From JANYCO01 sp035535995 (GTDB taxonomy: Bacteria > Bacteroidota > Bacteroidia > Cytophagales > Cytophagaceae), in the NCBI GenBank assembly GCA_035535995.1, contig DATLOZ010000023.1:62001-126000 (forward strand): DNA of 64,000 bases, read 5' to 3'. Position numbers and translations under genes: made by a program. Under the pieces are notes generated by a model. The model was not told the DNA's origin and made no database searches. It saw only the letters and a list, made by a program, of their open reading frames with translations. Below are positions 35,834 through 43,731 of this stretch, in pieces (the stretch's first letter is position 1; each line of letters begins with the position of its first letter).

Positions 35834-36736
35834 TTATCTTACCTGTATTACATCCCTTGTAGGTACTGCGTACAAATGACCGTCCAATGCTTTGAAGGTG
35901 GTCATGCCATTACTTACTTTCAGCTCTTCACCCAGGATTGTTCCTTTATCAACTAAAATGGTAATGCCTGTTGAGTCGGTCACGAAAGTGTTTGCAAGCG
36001 TTTGAATGTCTTTGTAAATCCTGATTCCCGAAAGGCTCCAGCTTCCATCCGATTTTTCAATTAGGCCGATTCTCCGAAACTCTTCACGAATCTTCTCTTT
36101 GCTTGCTCCATCAAATCCGGCTTTGTTTAACAGGTGCGTTACAAGTGTATAGGTAGTACCTGTCTTTTCTTCTGTAACTACTTTGTAAGCGGGACTAATC
36201 GTAGAATAATCGGCAACACTTTTCAATTGCCTGAGTGCCATCAATACCCCGTTGAGATTCTTTGTGACGACCTGATTGTAGAGCTGTTCGGCAATTGTTT
36301 TTGGATTTAAGGAATCAGTAGTGATAGTGCCGCTTCCCTGAATAATTTTCATGAAAGTGGATTCGTCTACCACCGTTGGAAAGCCAGCCTGGATCAATGC
36401 CTTTTCTGTACCCGATCCGTAATCTCCGTCAATCGGAGTTAATTTGCTTATCACATCTTCGCCTAATATTTTTTGCAAGCCCGTTTGCATCAATCGTACA
36501 TTTGTACCAAGGCTTCCTTTCTTCAATGGGAACCGGTCGTTACGTGTCGTTACTGGTTTAGTAACGGTATTTTTTTCTTGTAACAGCAAGTCTGCATCAG
36601 GGGTAGAATCATCCTTTTTTATTACGCGTTGGTAAAATTCATAAAGGCTATACCCTACTACCGCTGTTCCAATACCGATCAGAAAGATGTTGGTTACCGA
36701 AGGACGCTTTTGTTTATCTTCATTCTTTTGCTCCAT
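35834..36736 (-). CDS. Single-pass membrane protein with peptidoglycan-binding-like domain
   Basis: A 300-residue protein. A short basic N-terminus leads to one membrane helix (TNIFLIGIGTAVVGYSLYEF). After a linker comes a PG_binding_1-like stretch (RFPLKKGSLGTNVRLMQTGL, DGDYGSGTEKALIQAGFP). The C-terminal 150 residues include a winged-helix-like segment (KIREEFRRIGLIEKSDGSW) and a beta-rich end. It overlaps neither neighbour but sits one base from the next gene. The layout suits a protein that links a membrane with the cell wall, such as a virion membrane protein. Confidence 0.65.
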   Translation of the reverse strand: MEQKNEDKQKRPSVTNIFLIGIGTAVVGYSLYEFYQRVIKKDDSTPDADLLLQEKNTVTKPVTTRNDRFPLKKGSLGTNVRLMQTGLQKILGEDVISKLTPIDGDYGSGTEKALIQAGFPTVVDESTFMKIIQGSGTITTDSLNPKTIAEQLYNQVVTKNLNGVLMALRQLKSVADYSTISPAYKVVTEEKTGTTYTLVTHLLNKAGFDGASKEKIREEFRRIGLIEKSDGSWSLSGIRIYKDIQTLANTFVTDSTGITILVDKGTILGEELKVSNGMTTFKALDGHLYAVPTRDVIQVR

Positions 36737-36737
36737 C

Positions 36738-37256
36738 TCATTTCAATTTTTTACTTTGCAAAATGTTTAACACTTTGTTGTACTCGTCTGTATCCAGTTC
36801 ATCCGAGAGGTCTGCGTTAAGGCTCCGTCCACTGGTCATTTTATCGTAGGCTTTTTGTACCTCTTTGTAAAAAGCTTGAGAAGGCAAAGAGTTAAATACT
36901 TTGTATACTAACTCTTCATTAGTTCCCCAACCCATTGCATTATCATTCTGAAATGCCATTTGCAAAAGCTTAGCATAATTAGCAGGATTTCCGGTTTCAG
37001 TTGTCTTGACTTCTGTTGTCTTCTGTTTCCCTTTTTTAATGAAATGACGGATCAGCAAGACTGTACCTACTGTAGTTGCTAAGCCCAATACTCCAAAGCC
37101 TACATAGATTCCAAAGTTGTGTGCAGACGAGCTTCTTTCTTCACGAATTTCAGGATAGTACTCAGGGATGAATGGTTGATTTTGTCTTTCTCTACCGCGC
37201 TCAGTTGGCCTGCCTCCCGGTGATCTGCCTTCTCTTCTTCTTGTCGTTCCCCTCAT
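36738..37256 (-). CDS. Single-pass membrane protein with annexin-like repeat
   Basis: A 172-residue protein. The N-terminus is very basic and Arg-rich (RGTTRRREGRSPGGRPTERG), then one membrane helix (FGIYVGFGVLGLATTVGTVL). The C-terminal 75 residues read AMGWGTNEELVYKVFNSL, then VQKAYDKM and LNADLSDELDTDEYNKVL. This resembles one annexin repeat: GxGTxE, about 40 residues, then a DLxxEL block. Annexin repeats bind calcium and membranes, but a short single copy in a bacterium may be convergent. It lies one base from the next membrane protein gene and is likely a structural membrane protein. Confidence 0.6.
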   Translation of the reverse strand: MRGTTRRREGRSPGGRPTERGRERQNQPFIPEYYPEIREERSSSAHNFGIYVGFGVLGLATTVGTVLLIRHFIKKGKQKTTEVKTTETGNPANYAKLLQMAFQNDNAMGWGTNEELVYKVFNSLPSQAFYKEVQKAYDKMTSGRSLNADLSDELDTDEYNKVLNILQSKKLK

Positions 37257-37268
37257 GCTATCTGTTTT

Positions 37269-37451
37269 TTAAAATCCTAGTGCTTGTCTGGCAAGTGCTG
37301 TTTTTACAGGATCGTTTTTCACGATGTCTGCCAGCTTTCTGATCTCCGCTGTTTTCAGCTTCTCAATAAGGATTACGGCTGCCTGTAGCTTTTGAAGTGC
37401 CTCCTGCTCGGTAGGTGCTTCAATGGTGATCTTAAAACTATTCTTACTCAT
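37269..37451 (-). CDS. Small helical protein
   Basis: A 60-residue protein: one beta strand (FKITIEAPTEQEAL) and then helix (QKLQAAVILIEKLKTAEIRK). No family is recognised. Its start overlaps the end of the coiled-coil protein gene by eight bases, so it is part of the operon and probably real despite its size. Confidence 0.55.
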   Translation of the reverse strand: MSKNSFKITIEAPTEQEALQKLQAAVILIEKLKTAEIRKLADIVKNDPVKTALARQALGF

Positions 37452-38241
37452 CTTTTCCTCCTTCCTCTGTTACTACTTCCCAAACTTCTTCGATCAGGCT
37501 GTTATCCTCTGCCAGCTTGTCGATAATGTGCATCAGCTTCTGGTATTGGATACCCTGAAATCTCTCTTTCAGATAGCCTGCAAAGGCAACGGCCTTCTGC
37601 GTTTCTTCATCGAAAGAATCTTCCTTACTGATGTTTACTTTGGTGTCTTCGTTTGATTCTTCTGTACCGGAAAGCCCACTACCTTGAATTCCTAATTTTC
37701 CTTTCAGGGCTGTTCCAATCACTCCGGTTCCTAACTCCCGGATGAGCGAATTCATAAGGTCGTTGCCTTTGGCGCGTTCTTCTTCCAGGGCTGCCTTCAG
37801 CTTCTCGTTTTCTTCTTCGACTTCATCCAGGTCTTCTTCCAGTTCCTCGATTTCTTCCAGCAACTCTTTGTTTTCCTTAAGAAGATTATTGAGCTCATAT
37901 TCTTTTCTGACACGTTCACGTATCTTGATTTCGGAATCAAAACCTGATAATCCTTCCGCGCTCTCCGATGAAATGCCTGAACCTTCAAACCAGAAAATAT
38001 ACCGTTCGTTAAATCTGCTTTCTCCGAAGTAGAAAATGATCTCTACACTTCTGGTGCTTGGATTGACAAAAGTGTCAAACGAATAAAATAAGGCAGACTT
38101 GAATGTACGTGGTACGACCCGTTGCTGATCTACTCGTATTTCGTATTCTCTGGCTTCTCCGGCTTCTTCACAGGTCTTGAGTTGCTGATAGATATTTTCG
38201 ATCATCTCAGCATTGTATTTATATTTTCCTATTACTGGCAT
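37444..38241 (-). CDS. Coiled-coil protein of the virion-like operon
   Basis: A 265-residue protein. A globular beta-rich start (YEIRVDQQRVVPRTFKSALF, VEIIFYFGESRFNERYIFWF) is followed by a long acidic coiled coil (about 105-160: NNLLKENKELLEEIEELEED). A helical C-terminus follows (AVAFAGYLKERFQGIQYQKL). No family is recognised. A fibre, scaffold or assembly role would suit a coiled coil within structural genes. It lies six bases after the previous gene. Confidence 0.6.
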   Translation of the reverse strand: MPVIGKYKYNAEMIENIYQQLKTCEEAGEAREYEIRVDQQRVVPRTFKSALFYSFDTFVNPSTRSVEIIFYFGESRFNERYIFWFEGSGISSESAEGLSGFDSEIKIRERVRKEYELNNLLKENKELLEEIEELEEDLDEVEEENEKLKAALEEERAKGNDLMNSLIRELGTGVIGTALKGKLGIQGSGLSGTEESNEDTKVNISKEDSFDEETQKAVAFAGYLKERFQGIQYQKLMHIIDKLAEDNSLIEEVWEVVTEEGGKDE

Positions 38242-38247
38242 AGTGTT

Positions 38248-38559
38248 TTAATTAATGATTACTACCTGAATAAATTTGATTCTCTTATCTTCTGTACCCG
38301 GATTAGTTATGATAATATCCCCGCGATGCTGATGGATGCTTTCGGCCAGATAATCTCCGGTTGTATCGTAAATCCCATAATGAGATTCTACCAGCAATCC
38401 GGAAGGGTCGTCTACAATAAACCAGAGTTCGTTGAAAGCAGAAATAGAGATACTGGAATTCGATTTTATCATAAGATCTCTGTATCGTATTCTATGCGTA
38501 CGATACCCCATCTGCTTTACTCGTTCTGGGATGTGATCCAGGATGAATGATTCGGTCAT
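38248..38559 (-). CDS. Small beta-rich protein, unknown
   Basis: A 103-residue protein with alternating strands (SSISISAFNELWFIVDDPSG, DIIITNPGTEDKRIKFIQVV). It ends in a strand with an IIN tail. It has the appearance of a compact beta-sandwich, as in many small virion proteins. It overlaps the next upstream gene by four bases. No homologue is recognised. Confidence 0.55.
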   Translation of the reverse strand: MTESFILDHIPERVKQMGYRTHRIRYRDLMIKSNSSISISAFNELWFIVDDPSGLLVESHYGIYDTTGDYLAESIHQHRGDIIITNPGTEDKRIKFIQVVIIN

Positions 38560-38906
38560 AGATATACTCTGGTGTCTTCTCGTTTGCTTTCTATTTGCTC
38601 TTGTTCAACTGTACTGGTCAGCGCTTCTACTTCTTCGTACTCTACATAGACGTAAAGCGTGAATGGGTCTGTAAAATTTTCTCCTCTGAATATTCCATAT
38701 ACCACGCAGCTATCGCCCTCTGCATCTACTTCAATGAATTCTGGCCTTCGTCCTGACAAGTATTGAGAAAACTGTTCAAAGCCTGGCTCTGCTATCATGC
38801 AAGCCTGATCGGCAGCTTCTTCGTCTCCACCGGGATAAACTTCTAATTCAAGAAACAGATCTGTTTTGTTCTGCACCTGAAAGTTTACCTTTCCTAATCT
38901 TCCCAT
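38556..38906 (-). CDS. Small beta-rich protein, unknown
   Basis: A 116-residue protein. Strands such as GKVNFQVQNKTDLFLELEVY and DPFTLYVYVEYEEVEALTS suggest a beta-sandwich. An acidic middle part (EVDAEGDSCVVYGIF) precedes a charged, probably flexible end (QEQIESKREDTRVYL). No family is recognised. It is translationally coupled to its downstream neighbour by ATGA. Confidence 0.55.
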   Translation of the reverse strand: MGRLGKVNFQVQNKTDLFLELEVYPGGDEEAADQACMIAEPGFEQFSQYLSGRRPEFIEVDAEGDSCVVYGIFRGENFTDPFTLYVYVEYEEVEALTSTVEQEQIESKREDTRVYL

Positions 38907-38910
38907 AGCT

Positions 38911-39072
38911 TTATAGTTCGTATCTTGCCGTGACCAGTATTCCTGTGACTTTCTTCGCCTGAGCGGGAAGTTTTACTTCCAACAGCTTGCAGCGTTCCAG
39001 CTGAATGATTGGTACTTTTAATACCAGGCATCTTCGCTTTCCTTTGATGACTATTTCTTTTTTCTGTTCCAT
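38911..39072 (-). CDS. 53-residue basic protein, unknown
   Basis: A small gene that fills the gap between two larger ones: ATG overlaps the preceding stop as TAATG, and its own stop is four bases before the next ATG. The protein starts MEQKKEIVIKGKRRCLVLK and ends in AQAKKVTGILVTARYEL. Two beta strands and many Lys/Arg are seen. The precise packing in the operon is the main support for it being real. Confidence 0.6.
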   Translation of the reverse strand: MEQKKEIVIKGKRRCLVLKVPIIQLERCKLLEVKLPAQAKKVTGILVTARYEL

Positions 39073-39452
39073 TATCCTATGTCACATTTAAGATTTAAGA
39101 TCACCTGATAAGCATCGAAAGGGGCAAGTGTGTTGTCGGTATCTTTGTATACTATTTTGATTTCTCCGTTGCCTGCCAGTACTGCATCACCCATGTCTAC
39201 ATACCGTTCGTTCGGAGGTACGCTGATACCGCTCATCAGCAGACGGCTTTCGTAATCTTCCGGGTAGAGTTCTTCTCCATTGATTTCAAGCTTCTGGCTC
39301 CCGCGAAAGAATAGCTGATTAGGCTTATTACTGCTTAGCATGATCGCGCTTACTACTTTGATGTTCTTATCCAGCTCAAACTTTTTATTATAGCTTGTGC
39401 CGGGCGTATCCACCAAAAAGCTGAATGTTTTATACACTATACTTCCTGCCAT
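39072..39452 (-). CDS. Beta-rich candidate minor structural protein
   Basis: A 126-residue protein that is almost entirely short strands and loops (KVVSAIMLSSNKPNQLFF, KLEINGEELYPEDYESRL, EIKIVYKDTDNTLAPFDAY, QVILNLKCDIG). The length and alternating pattern would suit a single jelly-roll, as in minor capsid or penton proteins of icosahedral viruses. This is a guess from pattern alone. It lies directly downstream of the candidate major capsid gene. Confidence 0.55.
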   Translation of the reverse strand: MAGSIVYKTFSFLVDTPGTSYNKKFELDKNIKVVSAIMLSSNKPNQLFFRGSQKLEINGEELYPEDYESRLLMSGISVPPNERYVDMGDAVLAGNGEIKIVYKDTDNTLAPFDAYQVILNLKCDIG

Positions 39453-39535
39453 AATTTTCTTATGTTATTTTTAATTTTAAGGAATGGATTGCCGAAAGAT
39501 ATTTCCGGCAATCTATTCTGAATAGTTCATACCGA

Positions 39536-40273
39536 TTATGGAATAGTAACCGTACCGTACAATCCAACATAGAGCACCGCATTAGCGTTAATGCCGGAGA
39601 GTGTACCAAGATCGATCTCCATTTCAATGTCTACGTCATCTTGTATCAGGCGTGGATTGGAGAGTTTATAAAAGCCCACCGGAACAGCGTTGAAGCCCGA
39701 TGTTTTGAACACGTTGTTTGAAGTGGAATCAACAATGCTCTTTTTGTTTGCTTTCAGTGTGAACTCTCCTGTCGCAAATGCTCCCACCGTATCAATTCCG
39801 GAAAAGATGGTTGATTTAATATCGTCTTTGCTGGTGATCGTAGCGGCTACCCCTTGCAGCAGGAAGATACCGGAGACCAGCAGGGCAGAGTTTTTAGGAA
39901 GTCTGCCATTTGAAATATTAGTAAGCCCTACTTCCTTTACGTCCTGCGGTTCAAACATTTTGATTGTTTTCGCACCATTGACCGCCTTGATGCTGTACAC
40001 GGTATGGTCTGCGAATTTCAACTTGTTAGAACCTAATCCCTGTTTAATATGATCAGGTAGTTCGACCATGAACTTTTCCATTTCGGCTCTTGAGCCTTTG
40101 GAGCCAGGCGAAGGTTTAAACAGGTTTTTCAAGACCTTGGCTCTTTTCAGCAAAGGCATTTTCTTGATCGCACCCAAAAGCTCTTCCCCTGCTTCGTCTC
40201 CATCCAGTCCAAACAGCTCTGCTGCATTGCTGTATTCGCTGTCTGCAATTTTTCCCAACACTTCGTCCATCAT
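39536..40273 (-). CDS. Candidate major structural (capsid-like) protein
   Basis: A 245-residue protein. The first 75 residues are helical and charged (AGEELLGAIKKMPLLKRAKV). The rest is a regular series of strands (KLKFADHTVYSIKAVNG, SALLVSGIFLLQGVAATITS, GEFTLKANKKSIVDSTSNN, VDIEMEIDLGTLSG, AVLYVGLYGTVTI). No signal peptide or membrane helix is present. Its size, beta content and position amid membrane and beta-rich genes make it the best candidate for the main shell protein. No homologue is recognised from sequence, so this remains an inference. Confidence 0.5.
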   Translation of the reverse strand: MMDEVLGKIADSEYSNAAELFGLDGDEAGEELLGAIKKMPLLKRAKVLKNLFKPSPGSKGSRAEMEKFMVELPDHIKQGLGSNKLKFADHTVYSIKAVNGAKTIKMFEPQDVKEVGLTNISNGRLPKNSALLVSGIFLLQGVAATITSKDDIKSTIFSGIDTVGAFATGEFTLKANKKSIVDSTSNNVFKTSGFNAVPVGFYKLSNPRLIQDDVDIEMEIDLGTLSGINANAVLYVGLYGTVTIP

Positions 40274-40330
40274 ATCTTTCTTGCTTTTTAGTTGTTATAA
40301 TTTTACTTTTCTACTCTTTAGAATTTTACC

Positions 40331-40903
40331 TTAGTAATTCCTGTCTTCGTCGAGATCACCAATCTCATCTTCAATCCCGCTTACTTCTCTTATTTCAGCT
40401 TCGATGTTTTCCAGTCCCCGCATGGCTTGACTGAAATCTGCATTTTGCGTATAGGGGTTCAGAAAATATTTTGGCTGTTCCGTTGCTTCGCCTAATCCTG
40501 TAAAGCCGTTGGTCGTAGTCGAAGTTTGTGTTGTGCTTGTTTCGCTGGCTGTCATGGGGTGCATGAACTTGCCACCTACTTTTTCCAGAAAGCTCATTGT
40601 CCGCTCCTTTGCGCTGTCTATCGTGAAGCCGGAAGGCCCATTTGCTTCACTCAATGCCATGCCAGCGCCGAAGCTTGTAGCGTACAGATTTTTCTTCCAG
40701 AAACCTGCTCCTGTAATGAGTGCTCCTGTGTAGCCTGAAAATTTTCCTACTGCTGCTCCCAGTGCTTGCCCTGCTGCGAAGGAAAGAAGACTAAAGCCTA
40801 ATTGCTTGTACACTTCTTTATCTTCCTTGGGAATGGCGCCTAGATACAGCGAAGGCTGTGTTTTCCTCCTGACGTATTTTCTTTTCTTTCTTCCTTTTGC
40901 CAT
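40331..40903 (-). CDS. Gly/Ala-rich putative membrane protein
   Basis: A 190-residue protein. The N-terminus is strongly basic (MAKGRKKRKYVRRKTQPS). Two moderately hydrophobic Gly-rich helices follow (GFSLLSFAAGQALGAAVG, GYTGALITGAGFW; NLYATSFGAGMALSEA). A Thr/Ser-rich linker and an acidic end follow (IEAEIREVSGIEDEIGDLDE). A basic start with Gly-rich helices would suit a small virion membrane or DNA-contacting protein. It follows the transglutaminase-like gene by two bases. Confidence 0.55.
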   Translation of the reverse strand: MAKGRKKRKYVRRKTQPSLYLGAIPKEDKEVYKQLGFSLLSFAAGQALGAAVGKFSGYTGALITGAGFWKKNLYATSFGAGMALSEANGPSGFTIDSAKERTMSFLEKVGGKFMHPMTASETSTTQTSTTTNGFTGLGEATEQPKYFLNPYTQNADFSQAMRGLENIEAEIREVSGIEDEIGDLDEDRNY

Positions 40904-40905
40904 TG

Positions 40906-42738
40906 TTATAGAATTTTAATCGCCTTTATTTTACTTTTCGGGTAGGTTGTTTTCTTGCGTTTCCCTTTCCGCTTTTTCTTAGCGGGAGGAGAATTTATTC
41001 CCGATAATCCACCTCCTTTCTTGGCTCCGCTCATCGCTTTCACTCCGACATAAATCAGCCCCGCAATACTAAGCACTCCTAATGCTGCCTTTCCGGGATT
41101 TTCTTTTGCCCAGCCGATCGGATCTTTCATCAAACGTTTCTTTTCTTCCGCGGGGCTGGTAGTTTCCGTGGGTATAGTATTTTCCGGAGTTGTAGTAACA
41201 GGTGTTGTTGCCGGTTGTATTACCTGCTTTTGGTCTGCCGAAGGCGTTGTAGTGACAACCGGAACATTTGTCGAGGTATCTTGTTCTACACTTGATTGAT
41301 CGGGCTGATCCTGTTGCTGACTTGTTATGTTAGTTTGAACAGAACCTGACGAATCCGACGAGGAAGAATTATTTAGAACTGCTTCTGCTGCCGAGGTCGC
41401 CGAATCAATAGTATTCATATCTGCACTGCCACCAGCACCGCCACCACCACTAGCTCCTCCGGCATCTTCAAATTCCTTGGCTTCGGTACTACCTTTAGGG
41501 AAAAGACCTTTGATTGATTTTAATGCCGTGCCAATCGCGGTGAGTGCCGCGGTAGCGGCGGCAACAGTTGCAGCCGTAGCAGGTTCACCTAAATCACCAA
41601 GTCCATTTATGGAACCTGTATGGATAATATTATATTCCTGCTGATCGGCATACACTTCACCAAACCCCTCTAATCCTGCCAGCGAAACTTTTTTGTCATG
41701 ATTACCTTTCCCTTTTAGAATGGCAAGTCTTAAATTTTCTTTTTTACCACCAGCACCGGTATAAATCTTCTCCGCTTTCTCCAATACCTTTTTCAGTTTT
41801 CCAAAAGCAGCCATATACATTCCTTTTGCCTGTGCTTGTGCATCGGTCAGGTAAGCAAATCTTAATTTCTTCGCTATCCCAAATAGATTTTCTTTCATGG
41901 CAAGCAGGAATCCATTGCGCAATAAAATGGTAGCTGGATTGGCAACACGGTTGATAAACCGGATTCCTTTTCCAACAGCTTTTTTTACTTTCTTAACAGC
42001 GCCACCAACTTTTTTCACCGCTTTTTTTAGAAAGCCTGCTTTACCTAATTGCTCTTCATCCGAGATAGCTGCCAAATCCATTGCATCTACGTTTGGAGGT
42101 ACTACGTACTCTACTTCTGTACCCTCCATTTCTTCTTCTCCTAGTCCATCCAAATAATCCAGTCTCATACAATTGAAATCTTTTTTTTCATAATAGGGCT
42201 GCTCATCGTCGTAAGCATCCTTGACACAATCCAGCACGATATAGTCACTTCTTCGATCTAAGGCTCCGTTCAATTTTCCATTGCGAGGTACTATAGGATA
42301 GATATGCTGCCAGCGGATTTCAGAAGGGTCTTCTTTGTCGTACTTGGTAATCCGGTATTTGTGTGGAATAGGTGGCTCCATTGCCAGTAAGACCGATGAA
42401 ATAAAACTGGTATAGCAATCACAGTCTCCTTTGCGCTCCCACCAAACTCTTCGCGGTGATCTTACCTGTTCTACTCCATCTTTGTCTTTCTGATACTGGA
42501 TATGCTGATAGACAAAATTCCAAACGTTCCGGCAAGTGTCTTCAAGCGTTCTGCGTTGTAACAAGCGTGCAACTGCTTTTGTCTGCCAAGTATTTTTAGG
42601 CGCTTGCTCCTGAATGAAATGTACCGTGTTGTCAACATTTGCATTACGATTGATTTCATGATCTTTTCCACCGGGGCGGGGAAAGAGATAGTCATACTCC
42701 TTCCCGCTTCTTAGCTTTCTTGCATACTGCGATTCCAT
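40906..42738 (-). CDS. Transglutaminase-like protein with membrane segment
   Basis: A 610-residue multidomain protein. Residues 1-175 form a transglutaminase/cysteine-protease-like domain with a readable triad: Cys106 in RKGDCDCYTSF, His145 in RWQHIYPIV and Asp170 in YIVLDCVKD. Next are a basic helical region (KKAVKKVGGAVKKVKKAVGK) and helical and Ala-rich parts. A long Ser/Thr/Gln low-complexity stretch (about 435-530) follows. Near the end comes a hydrophobic helix (AALGVLSIAGLIYVGVKAMS) and a very basic tail. It may process or cross-link other proteins of the operon. It is the largest protein of the module. Confidence 0.65.
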   Translation of the reverse strand: MESQYARKLRSGKEYDYLFPRPGGKDHEINRNANVDNTVHFIQEQAPKNTWQTKAVARLLQRRTLEDTCRNVWNFVYQHIQYQKDKDGVEQVRSPRRVWWERKGDCDCYTSFISSVLLAMEPPIPHKYRITKYDKEDPSEIRWQHIYPIVPRNGKLNGALDRRSDYIVLDCVKDAYDDEQPYYEKKDFNCMRLDYLDGLGEEEMEGTEVEYVVPPNVDAMDLAAISDEEQLGKAGFLKKAVKKVGGAVKKVKKAVGKGIRFINRVANPATILLRNGFLLAMKENLFGIAKKLRFAYLTDAQAQAKGMYMAAFGKLKKVLEKAEKIYTGAGGKKENLRLAILKGKGNHDKKVSLAGLEGFGEVYADQQEYNIIHTGSINGLGDLGEPATAATVAAATAALTAIGTALKSIKGLFPKGSTEAKEFEDAGGASGGGGAGGSADMNTIDSATSAAEAVLNNSSSSDSSGSVQTNITSQQQDQPDQSSVEQDTSTNVPVVTTTPSADQKQVIQPATTPVTTTPENTIPTETTSPAEEKKRLMKDPIGWAKENPGKAALGVLSIAGLIYVGVKAMSGAKKGGGLSGINSPPAKKKRKGKRKKTTYPKSKIKAIKIL

Positions 42739-42781
42739 ACTTCTCCGTTCTTCCCTCTACAGTTTACTATTCTCTTTCTCT

Positions 42782-43306
42782 CTATGCCTTCTCTTCCCCG
42801 TTACCGATGGTTATTAGCTTGTCCTGAATGATCTCTTTTTTTAGATCAGTTACTTCGCTTCGGGTTCTGACAATTAAGTTCACCCTGCCGTTTGTCCGGT
42901 ATTCTTTTACTGCTGTAGGTGCATTCATGCCAAGTGTAATCCAGCTTCCTTTTAATATGATCGGGCTTGGCAACGATGTTTCTTTATTTGCTTCGATCAA
43001 CACTACATCCGTTTTCGGCTGTGAACTTACCAGGGTAGTCTCGGTTTTAGTTTTAACTCCATTCACGATCGTTTGCTGCTGGTAGATAATCTTCACAAAT
43101 GGAAAACTGATCTTTACTTGTGCACTGGTCGGATTTTTTAGTTTCACATATACCCTCAGTTCAAATCCGAGCAAATCCACTTTATGTATTTGAGCATCGG
43201 TTTCGATCTCTATTTCATTTGCCAGAGAGAGCAATCCTGATACTTTGCTGATTATACCCAGCACGACAATTCCTGCACCTGCCAATAACCAATGTTTACC
43301 ATTCAT
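42782..43306 (-). CDS. LEA14-like (WHy/LEA2) membrane-anchored protein
   Basis: A 174-residue protein. An N-terminal membrane helix (WLLAGAGIVVLGIISKVSGL) is followed by one beta-sandwich: EIETDAQIHKVDLLGFELRV, YVKLKNPTSAQVKISFPFVK and SLPSPIILKGSWITLG. This is the pattern of the LEA2/WHy fold, known from plant desiccation proteins and many bacterial membrane-linked proteins. Its function here is unknown. A virion or inner-membrane role is inferred from its place as second gene of the structural operon. Confidence 0.65.
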   Translation of the reverse strand: MNGKHWLLAGAGIVVLGIISKVSGLLSLANEIEIETDAQIHKVDLLGFELRVYVKLKNPTSAQVKISFPFVKIIYQQQTIVNGVKTKTETTLVSSQPKTDVVLIEANKETSLPSPIILKGSWITLGMNAPTAVKEYRTNGRVNLIVRTRSEVTDLKKEIIQDKLITIGNGEEKA

Positions 43307-43308
43307 AA

Positions 43309-43563
43309 TTAATACTTGCTGATTTTATGCTTTACCCGCCTAAGCCCGGCTTTCCTTCGGAGTACCTGAAATGTTTCTTTTTTCTTCTGAAACTTTCTTG
43401 AGATATGTTCTCCCAGAAGCTTAAAGCCTAACCAGATCATACCACCCAGGATCGCTTTCAATCCATAATCCATCAGGCTTGCATAATCCACCGCTGCCAT
43501 CAGGTTAAGTACTACTCCTAGCAGGAATATCGATACATTGCTTTGCTGATTTCCACTGCTCAT
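43309..43563 (-). CDS. Holin-like small membrane protein, first gene of the operon
   Basis: An 84-residue protein with two hydrophobic helices (NVSIFLLGVVLNLMAAVDYA and YGLKAILGGMIWLGFKLLGE, partly shown) and a strongly basic tail (RRKAGLRRVKHKISKY). Two helices plus a charged end is the usual look of a phage holin, but many small membrane proteins share it. It is the first gene after the decamer array at 43659-43718, where the promoter of the leftward operon must lie. Confidence 0.6.
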   Translation of the reverse strand: MSSGNQQSNVSIFLLGVVLNLMAAVDYASLMDYGLKAILGGMIWLGFKLLGEHISRKFQKKKETFQVLRRKAGLRRVKHKISKY

Positions 43564-43658
43564 TTGTCCTCCTTTCTTTTTATTATATTTTAGTTATTCT
43601 TCTATCCCTTTATTCATCGACGATACAAAGGAGTGTAAAATTCCGAACATGGGTTCCG

Positions 43659-43718
43659 ACATTTGACAGCTTGTGATAACATTTGACAGCTTTTGACAAC
43701 TTTTCACAACATTTGACA
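43659..43718. promoter_or_regulatory. Six tandem 10-bp units (helically phased operator array)
   Basis: Sixty bases divide into six consecutive decamers: ACATTTGACA, GCTTGTGATA, ACATTTGACA, GCTTTTGACA, ACTTTTCACA, ACATTTGACA. Three are identical and all share the frame (A/G)C-x-TT-x-x-x-A. TTGACA occurs at 43663, 43683, 43693 and 43713, always a multiple of ten bases apart and therefore on one face of the helix. The array lies 96 bases upstream of the first gene of the leftward operon. It is likely a cooperative binding site for a regulator of that operon, or an iteron-like origin element. Confidence 0.7.
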
Positions 43719-43731
43719 GAATTAATCATGC

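Noticed and set aside
43659..43718. Four TTGACA words as sigma-70 -35 boxes
   Set aside because: Bacteroidota promoters do not use this box, and the exact 10-bp periodicity fits a protein-binding array better.
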